From Helicobacter magdeburgensis (GTDB taxonomy: Bacteria > Campylobacterota > Campylobacteria > Campylobacterales > Helicobacteraceae): DNA of 64,000 nucleotides. Each line of letters starts with the position of its first letter. Position 1 is the first letter of the stretch. Where the stretch lies: NCBI RefSeq assembly GCF_000765825.2, contig NZ_JRPE02000008.1, forward strand, positions 54,268-118,267, given 5' to 3'. This document shows, in pieces, positions 56,083 to 64,000 of this stretch. A program made the position numbers and the translations under genes. The notes under the pieces were generated by a model. That model saw nothing but the letters and a program-made list of their open reading frames with translations, was not told the origin of the DNA and did not search any database.

Positions 56083-56820
56083 ATGCCCCCTTATTCGCAG
56101 ATTCAAAATAAGCCCACTTCACGCCTTTATGCGTATTTGCACCCTTTGTCCCCTACACTTTTTTATCCCGCTCATTCTCTCCCTGCTCCGACAATTCCCT
56201 ACAATCCTTGTGGGCTAAAGATTCCCCACTCTATGGGTTCTAATGCCTTACAGCACATCGCCAACCCCAAAGCCATTGTGATTTTTATCGGTGGGTTCTG
56301 TGATACGATTATGCGTGCGGTATTTAGGGAGTTTGCAGGATTCAAAGCAAAATCTTGCCTAAAAATCTATGCAAGTTTTAAATCCCGCACCCTTTTTGCT
56401 TCGTGGCTACCAACACTTATGGAGCAGAATCTGCCCCTTTTTGTCATCACGCATTCGTGGGGAGCGAGTAATTTTTATAAAGCCTTATGCGATATACAAA
56501 ACTCTTGCCCTATCGCCCTGCATTATCTTTTAACCCTTGATCCTGTGGGATTTACCCCACATACGCACCGCCCTAATGGCATAAGGCTATGGGAAAATAT
56601 CTATATCAAAAACAAGTCTAAAAATCCCCGCAGACCAAATATCATAGCTCTTATAGGACGCCCTTGGAATGAAGTTGCAATCAGTGATTACAACGCCTCT
56701 TTAGATTCTGCCTCTTTAGATTCTACTTCGTTAGATTTTGCTTGTCATCACGCAAGTATTCACCAAATGATACAAGCCTCGCATTTTATGAAAGAACTCC
56801 ACAATATCATCAAAGCTTAA
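56083..56820 (+). CDS. Alpha/beta-hydrolase-like protein
   Basis: The 245-residue protein is not a recognised family, but the layout suggests an alpha/beta hydrolase: a strand AIVIFIGGFCD (about 64-74), a nucleophile-elbow-like THSWGAS (about 125-131; the usual first Gly of GxSxG is replaced), LLTLDPVGFTP as the acid strand (about 148-158) and a His-rich HHASIH segment (about 225-230). A 15-bp minisatellite in the gene encodes tandem SLDS-type residues just before that segment. Substrate unknown. Divergent from rpe. Confidence 0.55.
   Translation: MPPYSQIQNKPTSRLYAYLHPLSPTLFYPAHSLPAPTIPYNPCGLKIPHSMGSNALQHIANPKAIVIFIGGFCDTIMRAVFREFAGFKAKSCLKIYASFKSRTLFASWLPTLMEQNLPLFVITHSWGASNFYKALCDIQNSCPIALHYLLTLDPVGFTPHTHRPNGIRLWENIYIKNKSKNPRRPNIIALIGRPWNEVAISDYNASLDSASLDSTSLDFACHHASIHQMIQASHFMKELHNIIKA
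56701..56745 (+). repeat. 15-bp tandem repeat containing AGATTCT
   Basis: Three in-frame units: TTAGATTCTGCCTCT (56701-56715), TTAGATTCTACTTCG (56716-56730) and TTAGATTTTGCTTGT (56731-56745), the last decayed. They encode LDSAS, LDSTS and LDFAC. Confidence 0.75.
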
Positions 56821-56828
56821 AGCTAAAA

Positions 56829-56837
56829 TGTTATAAT
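56829..56837 (+). promoter_or_regulatory. fbp promoter -10
   Basis: TGTTATAAT is a perfect extended -10, with TATAAT at 56832-56837, 28 bases before the fbp ATG. Confidence 0.65.
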
Positions 56838-56864
56838 CCCACGATTTTAAACAAAAGGATTTGA

Positions 56865-57704
56865 ATGATAAGCGTGATTATTGAAACCTTAAGGGAAGCC
56901 GCTCTGCGTATTGATACGCTTTTAAAAGACACTTCCACAAGCTACCTACAAAGCACAAATGCTAGTGGAGATTCACAGCTTGAAGTAGATGTGGAAGCCG
57001 ATAAGCTTTTGCAAGAAATGCTTTTAGAATTGCCTTGTGTGAAGGGCATTTGCAGTGAGGAGCAAGAAAGCATCGTGTATTCTAAAAATACACAAGCCCC
57101 CTATCTCATCGCCTATGATCCCCTTGATGGCTCATCGTTGTTTGATAGCAACCTTAGCATTGGCACAATCTTTGGAATCTACAATGAAGAGCTTAAAGCA
57201 GATTCACTTATCGCAAGTGGATACATCATCTATGGCGTGAGACTTGAAATGGTTATAGCCCAAGAGCAAGTCCTGCATTCTCGCTACAATGGCAAGGTTT
57301 GGAAAAATCTAGGTGCATTGCAACTGCAATCAAAAGGCAAACTCAACGCACCCGGTGGCACACAAAAAAATTGGGAGAGCAAACATAAGGCAATGGTAGA
57401 ATCCCTTTTTGCACAAGGCTATCGTTTGCGATATTCTGGTGGAATGGTGCCGGATTTACATCAGATTCTCATAAAAGGTGGAGGGCTATTTAGCTATCCC
57501 GCCACAAGCGACGCTCCACAAGGTAAATTACGCAAACTCTTTGAAGTATTCCCCTTTGCTTTTATCTATGAAAAAGCCGGTGGAGTAGCCACAAATGGTA
57601 AAAAAAGGCTTTTAGAGCTTGGCACTGAAAACCTGCACGACACCACACCTTGCTTTTTTGGCAGCACTTATGAGATGAATCTTGTAAAGGAAGTCTATGA
57701 ATGA
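56865..57704 (+). CDS. fbp: Fructose-1,6-bisphosphatase class I
   Basis: Fbp hydrolyses fructose 1,6-bisphosphate in gluconeogenesis. The 279-residue protein has the metal/substrate motifs CSEEQE (about 65-70), YDPLDGSSLFDSNLSIGTIFGIY (seen as DPLDGSSLFDSNLSIG, about 84-99), RYSGGMVPDLHQIL and EKAGG near the C-terminus. It is somewhat shorter than typical (about 330), as in other epsilon-class bacteria. It has its own promoter and overlaps the next small gene by 8 bases. Confidence 0.93.
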   Translation: MISVIIETLREAALRIDTLLKDTSTSYLQSTNASGDSQLEVDVEADKLLQEMLLELPCVKGICSEEQESIVYSKNTQAPYLIAYDPLDGSSLFDSNLSIGTIFGIYNEELKADSLIASGYIIYGVRLEMVIAQEQVLHSRYNGKVWKNLGALQLQSKGKLNAPGGTQKNWESKHKAMVESLFAQGYRLRYSGGMVPDLHQILIKGGGLFSYPATSDAPQGKLRKLFEVFPFAFIYEKAGGVATNGKKRLLELGTENLHDTTPCFFGSTYEMNLVKEVYE

Positions 57705-57915
57705 GACATTAAGCACGGATACTTTAAATACGGATATTTTCACGCAAAGGCTTGAAGAAAAAAGTCGCATTTTACAGCAATGCCAACAAAGCAAATCTTT
57801 TTCATCTTGCTCTAAATGTGAGAGCTTTCTTGCTTGTGAGACGCGACAGGAATATGTCAAAGCCGTATATGAGAGTATGTCAAAAGGACAGCAAGGCGGC
57901 TTTGACTTTAACTAA
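57697..57915 (+). CDS. Small Cys-motif hypothetical protein
   Basis: The 72-residue protein starts inside the last codons of fbp. It has a helical N-terminus and a CSKCESFLAC stretch (C-x2-C-x6-C, about 38-47) followed by RQEYVKAVYESMSKGQQGGFDFN (seen as YVKAVYESMSKGQQGGFDF). The Cys spacing suggests a metal site. From memory, similar small proteins occur next to metG or fbp in Campylobacterota. It ends 34 bases before metG. Function unknown. Confidence 0.7.
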   Translation: MNETLSTDTLNTDIFTQRLEEKSRILQQCQQSKSFSSCSKCESFLACETRQEYVKAVYESMSKGQQGGFDFN

Positions 57916-57949
57916 CAACTTTGATTTAACACACAACAAAAGGATAACA

Positions 57950-59932
57950 ATGCAGCAAAAAACTTTCATCACCTCACCTATTTATTATGTCAATGACATT
58001 CCCCATATAGGACACGCTTATACAACTATTTTATGCGATATGCTAAAAAAATTTAGAATCTTGCAAGGTGAAGATGTGCTATTCTTAACCGGCACAGATG
58101 AGCACGGGCAAAAAATAGAGCAATCCGCACAAAAGCATAATCAAACTCCACAAGCTTACGCCGATAGCGTGAGTATAAAATTTAAAGAGCTATGGAATGA
58201 GTTTGGACTAGATTATGATATTTTTGTTCGCACCACAGATTCTAAACACTGCCAAAGTGTGCAAAAAGCCTTTGAGACAATGTTTGAAAAAGGCGACATT
58301 TATAAGGGAAGCTATGAGGGGAACTACTGCATTTCGTGTGAAAGCTTTTTTACCCAAAGTCAGTTAGGGGAAAATCTAAGCTGTCCAGATTGCGGGAAGC
58401 AAACACAAATCGTGCAAGAAGAAAGCTACTTTTTTGCTTTAAGCAATTACCAAGATAAACTCCTAGAGTTTTATAAACAAAACCCAAATATGATAGCCCC
58501 AGCCTTTCGCCAAAGTGAAGTGGTAAAATTTATCAGTGAAGGCTTAAATGATTTATCTATCACACGCACAAGCTTTGAGTGGGGAATCCCACTGCCAGAA
58601 AACCCCAAACGCAATGATAGTAAGAAGCACATTATGTATGTATGGCTTGATGCCTTGCTTAGCTACATTAGTCCGCTTGGCTATATGCAAGATTCTAATA
58701 AAGCAGATTCTAACAAAATGGACTATTGGGAGAATGCCCTGCACTTTGTAGGCAAGGATATTTTGCGATTCCACGCTGTGTATTGGATAGCCTTTTTGAT
58801 GAGCCTTGATTTACCCCTGCCAAAGCATATTTACGCACACGGCTGGTGGACTAAAGATGGGGCAAAGATGAGTAAAAGTATCGGTAATGTTATAAACCCA
58901 AAAGAAGTCGCACAAGCCTATGGCATAGAATCTTTGCGGTATTTTTTAATGCGTGAAATGCCCTTTGGACAAGATGGAGACTTTAGCCAAAAGGCTTTGA
59001 TTGAGCGGATTAATAGTGAGCTAGGCAATGATGTAGGCAATCTGCTTAATCGCCTTTTGGGTATGAGTGAGAAATACTTTTCGCTGCAAGTAGATTCTAA
59101 AGATGTCAAAAAGTTTTTTGCCACGGAGCTAAACGAGCTAGAACATATCATCAATCGCACACAAGAGAAAATGCAGACTATGCAGCCTCAACGCTACATT
59201 GAAGAGCTATGGGCTGCCTTTAGCCTAGGTAATGGTGTGATTACAAAATACGAGCCTTGGAATCTTATGAAAAATGGGGAGCAAGATAAGGCAATGGCAC
59301 TGCTAGGGCTTATTGCCAACATTTTAGCAAAAGCCGCATTGCTGCTGTATCCCATAATGCCTGAATCTACGGATAAAATCGCTAAAGCCCTATCTTTTAG
59401 CATTAATCCAGATTCTTTTGATAGGTTTATCAAGCAACACGCCCTGCTTGATAATCTCACCCTTACCAAAATCCCGCCGCTCTTTCCCCGCATAGAATCC
59501 CCCCTTATGTCTGAATCTACACAAGGCGAAGCAGAATCTAAAGAATCTAAAACGCTCAAAGATTCTAAGTCCGCAGATTCTAAACTAGAATCTGCGGGTG
59601 TCGCAAACCTTATTGATATTAAAGACTTTAGCAAGATTGACATACGCGTTGGCAAAGTCATAGAATGCTCTGCTGTGGAAAAAAGCCAAAAGCTCTTAAA
59701 ACTTATGGTGGATATTAATGAGCCAAAACCCCGCCAAATCATCTCTGGAATCGCACAATACTATACGCCTAGTGAGCTAATTAACAAGCAAGTATGTATT
59801 ATTGCTAATCTCAAACCTGCCAAACTGATGGGGCTTTTGAGTGAAGGAATGATACTTGCTAGTAAAGATGAAAATGGTTTATCCCTGCTCTGCCTAGACA
59901 CTCCACGTGAAAATGGGAGCAAGATAAGCTAG
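57950..59932 (+). CDS. metG: Methionyl-tRNA synthetase
   Basis: MetRS charges tRNA-Met. The 660-residue protein has PHIGHAYTT (HIGH motif, about 17-25), a zinc knuckle CISCESFF and CPDCGK, and GAKMSKSIGN (KMSKS). The C-terminal EMAPII/Trbp111 tRNA-binding domain (about 555-660, DFSKIDIRVGKVIEC) gives dimer formation. A low-complexity linker before it (about 515-550) is rich in ES, SKES and DSK units from AGATTCT/AGAATCT copies. The start at 57950 follows AAAGGAT; the longer in-frame start at 57752 overlaps the small gene and is rejected. Confidence 0.96.
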   Translation: MQQKTFITSPIYYVNDIPHIGHAYTTILCDMLKKFRILQGEDVLFLTGTDEHGQKIEQSAQKHNQTPQAYADSVSIKFKELWNEFGLDYDIFVRTTDSKHCQSVQKAFETMFEKGDIYKGSYEGNYCISCESFFTQSQLGENLSCPDCGKQTQIVQEESYFFALSNYQDKLLEFYKQNPNMIAPAFRQSEVVKFISEGLNDLSITRTSFEWGIPLPENPKRNDSKKHIMYVWLDALLSYISPLGYMQDSNKADSNKMDYWENALHFVGKDILRFHAVYWIAFLMSLDLPLPKHIYAHGWWTKDGAKMSKSIGNVINPKEVAQAYGIESLRYFLMREMPFGQDGDFSQKALIERINSELGNDVGNLLNRLLGMSEKYFSLQVDSKDVKKFFATELNELEHIINRTQEKMQTMQPQRYIEELWAAFSLGNGVITKYEPWNLMKNGEQDKAMALLGLIANILAKAALLLYPIMPESTDKIAKALSFSINPDSFDRFIKQHALLDNLTLTKIPPLFPRIESPLMSESTQGEAESKESKTLKDSKSADSKLESAGVANLIDIKDFSKIDIRVGKVIECSAVEKSQKLLKLMVDINEPKPRQIISGIAQYYTPSELINKQVCIIANLKPAKLMGLLSEGMILASKDENGLSLLCLDTPRENGSKIS

Positions 59933-59955
59933 ATTCTAGTCTATAAGGACATTTT

Positions 59956-61005
59956 TTGAGAGTAAATGAAGTTGCAGAAATCACTCAAGGCAAATTGCTG
60001 AACTCGCCTTCCATTGCGGAATTTTCACGCATTATCTGCCATATAGAGCAGATTCAAAGGGGGGATTTATTTATCGCAAATGACTCCACGCAAATCTCTA
60101 AAGCCATTGAATCTGGGGCTTATGGGATTATTTATGATAATCCAAAAATGGAGATAACTGATAGTGAGATTGCGTGGATTCTTGTAGAGAATATAGCAGA
60201 TTCTCTTATCCGTCTTATCCGCTACAAACTTCTTGCTAAGAATGTTACGACCATTTCGCTAAGCCCCATTGAAGAGGCGATTGCCAAAGAAATTATTGAT
60301 GATGTATCTGTGAAGTTTTCTTCACATAGCCTAGAAGATATTATTGAGCTACTCAATGATGAAGTGAGCTTTATCATCACGCATAATCAAAATGTGCTTG
60401 ATATTAGCTTTGAAGTGATGATCTCTAGTGTGCCTTCACAGCGTCCTTTTTTGCTCCTTTCTCACACACTTTTTGATAGCACGATTTTTTATAAAAGCAC
60501 ACATTACCGCATAAACCTGCCAAAGATATTTTTTAATGAGTTAAGCTCGGTATTAAGCCTTTGTGAAAATCGCCAAATCAGCCACGATATGAGTCACTTT
60601 AAGCATATCCCCTACTTTAAGCCAAATTTCCTAAACGCCTTTGGCAAAGTTATTGAATACGGACAAGCTGCTAAGGTTGCCATTGCTGAAGAAGATATAG
60701 AGCAGTTCAAAAAATATATGGCTTATATTGCAAATAACGCTGCTTGGGGGAAGTTTCTCTTTCTTGTGCCTTTAGTGTATTTAGAGCTTTTTAACCAAAT
60801 CGCTCAAACTTTTGCCTACAACACACAAGAAGAGCTATGCGAGTATATCCGCACGCAAAATTTTAATTTTGCCCTTGTGCTAGGCATTAATGATGAAGCC
60901 CTTACCCACGCACTCAATATAAATCACAAGCAAATACAAGAGCCAGATTTGTTTTCAGGCTTGTGGGAGCAAGAAACACATAAAGAAAAAGAAGATTCTC
61001 TATGA
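59956..61005 (+). CDS. Mur-ligase N-domain-like protein without ATP site
   Basis: The 349-residue protein begins like a MurF/MurE N-terminal domain: VAEITQGKLL (about 6-15), IQRGDLFIA (about 33-41) and AIESGAYGIIYD (about 50-61). The central GTNGKT-type ATP loop of Mur ligases is absent, and the rest resembles no catalytic domain I recognise. A binding or regulatory role is possible. It starts at TTG with AAGGAC upstream. Its position between metG and cmoB matches H. pylori gene order, so it is a stable family rather than a fresh fragment. Confidence 0.7.
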   Translation: MRVNEVAEITQGKLLNSPSIAEFSRIICHIEQIQRGDLFIANDSTQISKAIESGAYGIIYDNPKMEITDSEIAWILVENIADSLIRLIRYKLLAKNVTTISLSPIEEAIAKEIIDDVSVKFSSHSLEDIIELLNDEVSFIITHNQNVLDISFEVMISSVPSQRPFLLLSHTLFDSTIFYKSTHYRINLPKIFFNELSSVLSLCENRQISHDMSHFKHIPYFKPNFLNAFGKVIEYGQAAKVAIAEEDIEQFKKYMAYIANNAAWGKFLFLVPLVYLELFNQIAQTFAYNTQEELCEYIRTQNFNFALVLGINDEALTHALNINHKQIQEPDLFSGLWEQETHKEKEDSL

Positions 61006-61982
61006 ATGAGTTTGAAGAGTATGCTAAAGCCAAGGCTACAAGCATACTAAAAGCCAAAAACATTGCTCCATTATTAGAATCTATCGCTACCTTGCCCTAT
61101 ATCCCTTCATCTATACATAGCGATAATGGAATCCACATTACCGCTTTAGATTCTACTTTTGCTTTAGATTTTAACTCGCAACATAGCCAAATGCTACGCT
61201 CTCTTGCCCTGCAGCTTAAGCCTTGGCGTAAAGGTGGATTCCACCTTTTTGATTTACATATTGATAGTGAATGGCAAAGCTTCATTAAATGGCAGCTTCT
61301 AGCCCCACATTGTGAGTTAAGTGGCAAACATATCGCCGATATAGGCTGCAATAATGGCTATTATATGCTTGAAATGCTTTTGCATAAGCAAAAAATGCTA
61401 AATTTTTATGAAGATTCTAAGCTGCCCGATACTTTGCCAAAGTCAATTACCGGCTTTGATCCAAGCGGGATTTTTAAAGCTCAATTTGATTTTCTAAATC
61501 ACTTCATCAAAGCCCCCATTGATTTTGAACTGCTAGGCGTGGAAGATTTGCCCTCTTATTGCCAATCACGCAAAAGAGCTTTTGATGTGATTTTCTGCCT
61601 TGGTGTGCTCTACCATCGCCTTAGCCCCATAGAAACGCTAAAATCCCTTTCTCAATGCTTGGAGCGTGGCGGGGAGCTTATCCTAGATACGCTTATTTAT
61701 GAATCTAGCCAAGAGTTATGCCTAAGCCCTGCAAAAAGTTATGCTAAAATGTCAAATGTTTATTTTATCCCAAGTATCCCTACTTTGCAGGGTTGGTGTG
61801 AGAGGGCAAAGTTTAAACATTTTGAAGTCCTAGCCCTTATGCCTACCACCACACAAGAGCAACGCCAAACGCCGTGGGTAGATTCTCAAAGTCTTGAAAG
61901 TTTTTTGCAACAAGATAAAAGCCTTACAATAGAAGGCTATCAAGCACCTGTGCGAGGATATTTCAAGCTTAAAAAGGAGTAA
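61002..61982 (+). CDS. cmoB: tRNA uridine-5-oxyacetic acid synthase CmoB
   Basis: CmoB transfers the carboxymethyl group of carboxy-SAM to 5-hydroxyuridine at tRNA position 34. The 326-residue methyltransferase has PWRKGGFHLFDLHIDSEW (about 72-89), the SAM motif IADIGCNNGYYMLEML (about 110-125), FDPSGIF and FDVIFCLGVLYHRLSPI. It overlaps the preceding gene by four bases (ATGA). Confidence 0.93.
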   Translation: MNEFEEYAKAKATSILKAKNIAPLLESIATLPYIPSSIHSDNGIHITALDSTFALDFNSQHSQMLRSLALQLKPWRKGGFHLFDLHIDSEWQSFIKWQLLAPHCELSGKHIADIGCNNGYYMLEMLLHKQKMLNFYEDSKLPDTLPKSITGFDPSGIFKAQFDFLNHFIKAPIDFELLGVEDLPSYCQSRKRAFDVIFCLGVLYHRLSPIETLKSLSQCLERGGELILDTLIYESSQELCLSPAKSYAKMSNVYFIPSIPTLQGWCERAKFKHFEVLALMPTTTQEQRQTPWVDSQSLESFLQQDKSLTIEGYQAPVRGYFKLKKE

Positions 61983-61984
61983 AA

Positions 61985-62437
61985 ATGACAGATGATGGCT
62001 TAAATGAAGAAAATGCCCATATTCCCTTAGAAAATGACGATTTGCAAGTTTGCACCTCTATGTCCCCCAGCATCGTTGGGGAGCTTGTTGAGCTATATAG
62101 AAACAAGGCAATCGTGCGGTTTCGCCCAAATGAGCGTATGATTATGGATGAGAGCAAGATGATTCACGCCGGATTTGTGTTTAATGCTGCAAGTTTTGCT
62201 GCAATGGCAGCGATTAATAAAAAATATAGCGTGCTTATCGCTTCAGATGTGAAGTTCCTAGCACCCATTGAGCTTGGACACGAGATAACCTTTAAAGCTC
62301 AAGCCATTCAAAGCGATACCAAAAAGTGCGAAGTGAAAGTTGAAGGCTTTTTGCTGGATATTAAGATTTTTGATTCACTTTTCCACATCGCCGTTTTTGA
62401 TAAAAAAATATTTAAACTTCGCTTCAAAAATGAGTAA
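61985..62437 (+). CDS. HotDog-fold thioesterase
   Basis: The 150-residue protein has the HotDog pattern: GELVELYRNKAIVRFRPNE (about 37-55), then IHAGFVFNAASFAAMAAIN (about 65-83), the core helix after an HxGxxF element, and VLIASDVKFLAPIELGHEITFKAQA (seen as ASDVKFLAPIELGHEI). It probably hydrolyses acyl-CoA thioesters. It follows cmoB by 2 bases and ends the metG-cmoB run. Confidence 0.85.
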   Translation: MTDDGLNEENAHIPLENDDLQVCTSMSPSIVGELVELYRNKAIVRFRPNERMIMDESKMIHAGFVFNAASFAAMAAINKKYSVLIASDVKFLAPIELGHEITFKAQAIQSDTKKCEVKVEGFLLDIKIFDSLFHIAVFDKKIFKLRFKNE

Positions 62438-62465
62438 ATACCACTTGTTTGTTATCGTTTGTTTG

Positions 62466-62486
62466 TTTTTTTTTTTTTTGTATAAT
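62466..62486 (+). promoter_or_regulatory. Promoter with T14 tract, candidate phase-variable switch
   Basis: A run of 14 T (62466-62479) is followed by G and TATAAT (62481-62486), 39 bases before the chemoreceptor ATG. The architecture matches the T15 promoter at 36596. Confidence 0.75.
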
Positions 62487-62524
62487 ATCGGCTTATATTT
62501 TTATTCTTGCCTTAAGGAGTTGTT

Positions 62525-64000
62525 ATGAGCTTTTTTAATCGTCTCAGTATCGGCACAAAGCTTATCTTTGTTGCTTCTTTAGTCGTTGCCATTTGTGTGG
62601 CGTTAATGGTATTTATTGTATCCCAAACCGCTTCAAGCATTCTCTCAACCGAGAGTGATAAGCTACTTACTAACACGGCTAAGCGTTATCAAAATTTCGT
62701 TCAAAACATTATGAGTGAAACCTTTGGAAACACACTTAGCAGTAGCAAGATACTCTCGGGTTTGATTGATGATGGGCAAAAAATTGATGAAAAAATGCTA
62801 AGCACATATTTATCTTCTATGCTAGATTCCGGAAGTTACTCTGTGGGGAGCTTTATCATTCTATCAAAGGACTACACAGAAAAACATCAAATTGTCTCAA
62901 AAAACAAAATTAGCTCTGGTGAGCTTGTTTTAGCCTTTATAGATGATAAACCAGCCGAAAGTGGCGGTATAAGGGGGATTAGACCAAATGAGCTATTAGA
63001 TGCGAGTCCTCGGCTTCTTAGCAAACTTCAAAATAATGAAGTGCAGACTCTAAGCGTTCTTCTCTCCCAACAAACAAAAATTGACGGCAAAGATCTCTAC
63101 TATAAGACAATTTTCGCTCCCATATTTGAAAATGGAAAGGTTGTGGGGATTGTCGGCAATTTGCTTGATCTCACAAGTATTGAAAGACGACTTGGCAACC
63201 CTGAATTAGATGTTTTTGAGGGGGCGCAACGATTTATTATAGACCAAAATGGCATAGTGATTTTTAACTCCGATAGGGAAAACACTATAAGAACTCGTCT
63301 CAAAAAGCTAGATGAGATAAATGCCCATCCAAGTGCAAAAGAGTTGATACAAGCAGTGATGAGTAAAAAAGATGGAATCTACACATACCAAAACCTGCAC
63401 GGCAAGACTTCAAAGGCAGCTGTTGCGACATTTGAAGCGTGGAACAACATAGGAGAGACTTGGAGCATTATCTCTCTTGCCCCATTTAGCTCTATTGAAA
63501 AGCCTATTGATAATCTTGAGCTTGTGCTGATTCTTGTAGGCATTGTGGCTATTGCGTTAATCTCTCTTATCATATTTATCTTTATCCGCACAACAATGGT
63601 AAATAGAATCCGCAATATCTCCCACACACTCTTTGAATTTTTCAAATATCTCAACCACGAACGCAAAGATGCACCACAACCTCTTAAGATTGTGGCTCAA
63701 GATGAATTAGGTGAAATGGGAAGTAAGATTAACGAAAACATAGAAAAAACAAAACTAGGCTTAGAGCAAGATTCTAAAGCAGTAGAACAATCAGTATTAA
63801 CTGCAAAGACTATAGAATCTGGAGACTTTAGAGCAAGAATTACAGAAACACCTCATAATCCTCAATTAAATGAATTAAAAGAAGTGTTAAATCATATGCT
63901 AGATGATTTACAAACAAAAATAGGAAGTGATACCAATGAAATAGCAAGAGTATTTGATAGCTATACAAGACTAGACTTCACCACAGAAGTCAATAATGCA
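62525..64000 (+). CDS. Methyl-accepting chemotaxis protein, 3' end outside window
   Basis: The open frame encodes at least 492 residues and continues past the edge. It has an N-terminal membrane helix (about 10-33), a large periplasmic Cache-like sensor (about 40-330) with FIILSKDYT, YYKTIFAPIFENGKVVGIVG and RFIIDQNGIVIFNSDR, a second helix (about 336-360: LVLILVGIVAIALISLIIF), then a HAMP-type region. The signalling tip lies beyond the window. TAAGGAG precedes the ATG at 62525. Codon use changes sharply near 63690, where A-ending codons (ATA, GGA, AGA, GTA, TTA) take over. Confidence 0.88.
   Translation, partial: MSFFNRLSIGTKLIFVASLVVAICVALMVFIVSQTASSILSTESDKLLTNTAKRYQNFVQNIMSETFGNTLSSSKILSGLIDDGQKIDEKMLSTYLSSMLDSGSYSVGSFIILSKDYTEKHQIVSKNKISSGELVLAFIDDKPAESGGIRGIRPNELLDASPRLLSKLQNNEVQTLSVLLSQQTKIDGKDLYYKTIFAPIFENGKVVGIVGNLLDLTSIERRLGNPELDVFEGAQRFIIDQNGIVIFNSDRENTIRTRLKKLDEINAHPSAKELIQAVMSKKDGIYTYQNLHGKTSKAAVATFEAWNNIGETWSIISLAPFSSIEKPIDNLELVLILVGIVAIALISLIIFIFIRTTMVNRIRNISHTLFEFFKYLNHERKDAPQPLKIVAQDELGEMGSKINENIEKTKLGLEQDSKAVEQSVLTAKTIESGDFRARITETPHNPQLNELKEVLNHMLDDLQTKIGSDTNEIARVFDSYTRLDFTTEVNNA

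Noticed and set aside
57752..57949. Longer metG start, adding 66 codons
   Set aside because: It overlaps the small Cys-motif gene in another frame, and the MetRS family begins at the later ATG with a good ribosome site.
59194..59742. Open frame of 182 codons on the minus strand across metG
   Set aside because: It is opposite the MetRS C-terminal region; the Ser-rich sequence comes from complementing the AGATTCT-rich linker.

Overview
The window is AT-rich chromosomal DNA from a Campylobacterota bacterium, almost certainly a Helicobacter and probably an enterohepatic-type species rather than H. pylori. Reasons: protein content and local gene order (metG / Mur-like protein / cmoB / thioesterase; fabG-acpP-fabF-accA; tatB-tatC-queA-rsmG; TPR protein beside serS), the NifS/NifU Fe-S pair, extended -10 promoters (TGnTATAAT) after T-rich tracts, and homopolymeric T tracts in promoters. 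A complete pstSCAB-phoU-phoB-phoR locus argues against H. pylori. A heptamer, AGATTCT (complement AGAATCT), is scattered through the window and in several proteins has expanded into low-complexity Asp-Ser / Glu-Ser linkers.

Layout. 1-11.2 kb: a frameshifted LTA-synthase-type sulfatase-fold transferase, then a minus-strand run of thiE-like, atpB, lptG-like, pth, rplY and gltA, a small unknown gene, and a minus-strand TPR membrane protein plus serS. 11.2-11.7 kb: a gap holding a 23-residue hydrophobic ORF in a highly structured transcript, resembling an AapA-type type I toxin locus. 11.7-15.7 kb: tatB, tatC, queA, rsmG, two small conserved-looking genes and tRNA-Ser(GGA). 15.8-21.3 kb: an exported unknown, a HARE-HTH / PD-(D/E)xK-like protein, purB, a nitrilase-fold protein missing catalytic residues, and a DASS transporter. 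21.4-26.5 kb: nifS and nifU separated by a long palindrome, a split membrane ORF, and the KtrB/KtrA potassium uptake pair. 26.7-33.4 kb: the Pho/Pst locus, with phoR broken by an in-frame stop. 33.6-44.4 kb: CoA-binding protein, acyltransferase, RluA-type pseudouridine synthase, and an alpha-2-macroglobulin lipoprotein / PBP1C pair behind a T15 promoter. 44.5-48.8 kb: fatty acid synthesis genes and an amino-acid-binding lipoprotein. 48.9-62.4 kb: prmC, an M48 protease, pyrG, recJ, an exonuclease, rpe, fbp, metG, cmoB and others. 62.5 kb to the end: a truncated chemoreceptor gene behind a T14 promoter.

The strongest items for follow-up are the type I toxin-like locus, two promoters with long T tracts suited to phase variation, the interrupted phoR, the catalytically depleted nitrilase-fold protein, the HARE-HTH nuclease-like protein and the spread of the AGATTCT motif. 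All functions are assigned by reading motifs in the sequence; no database search was run.
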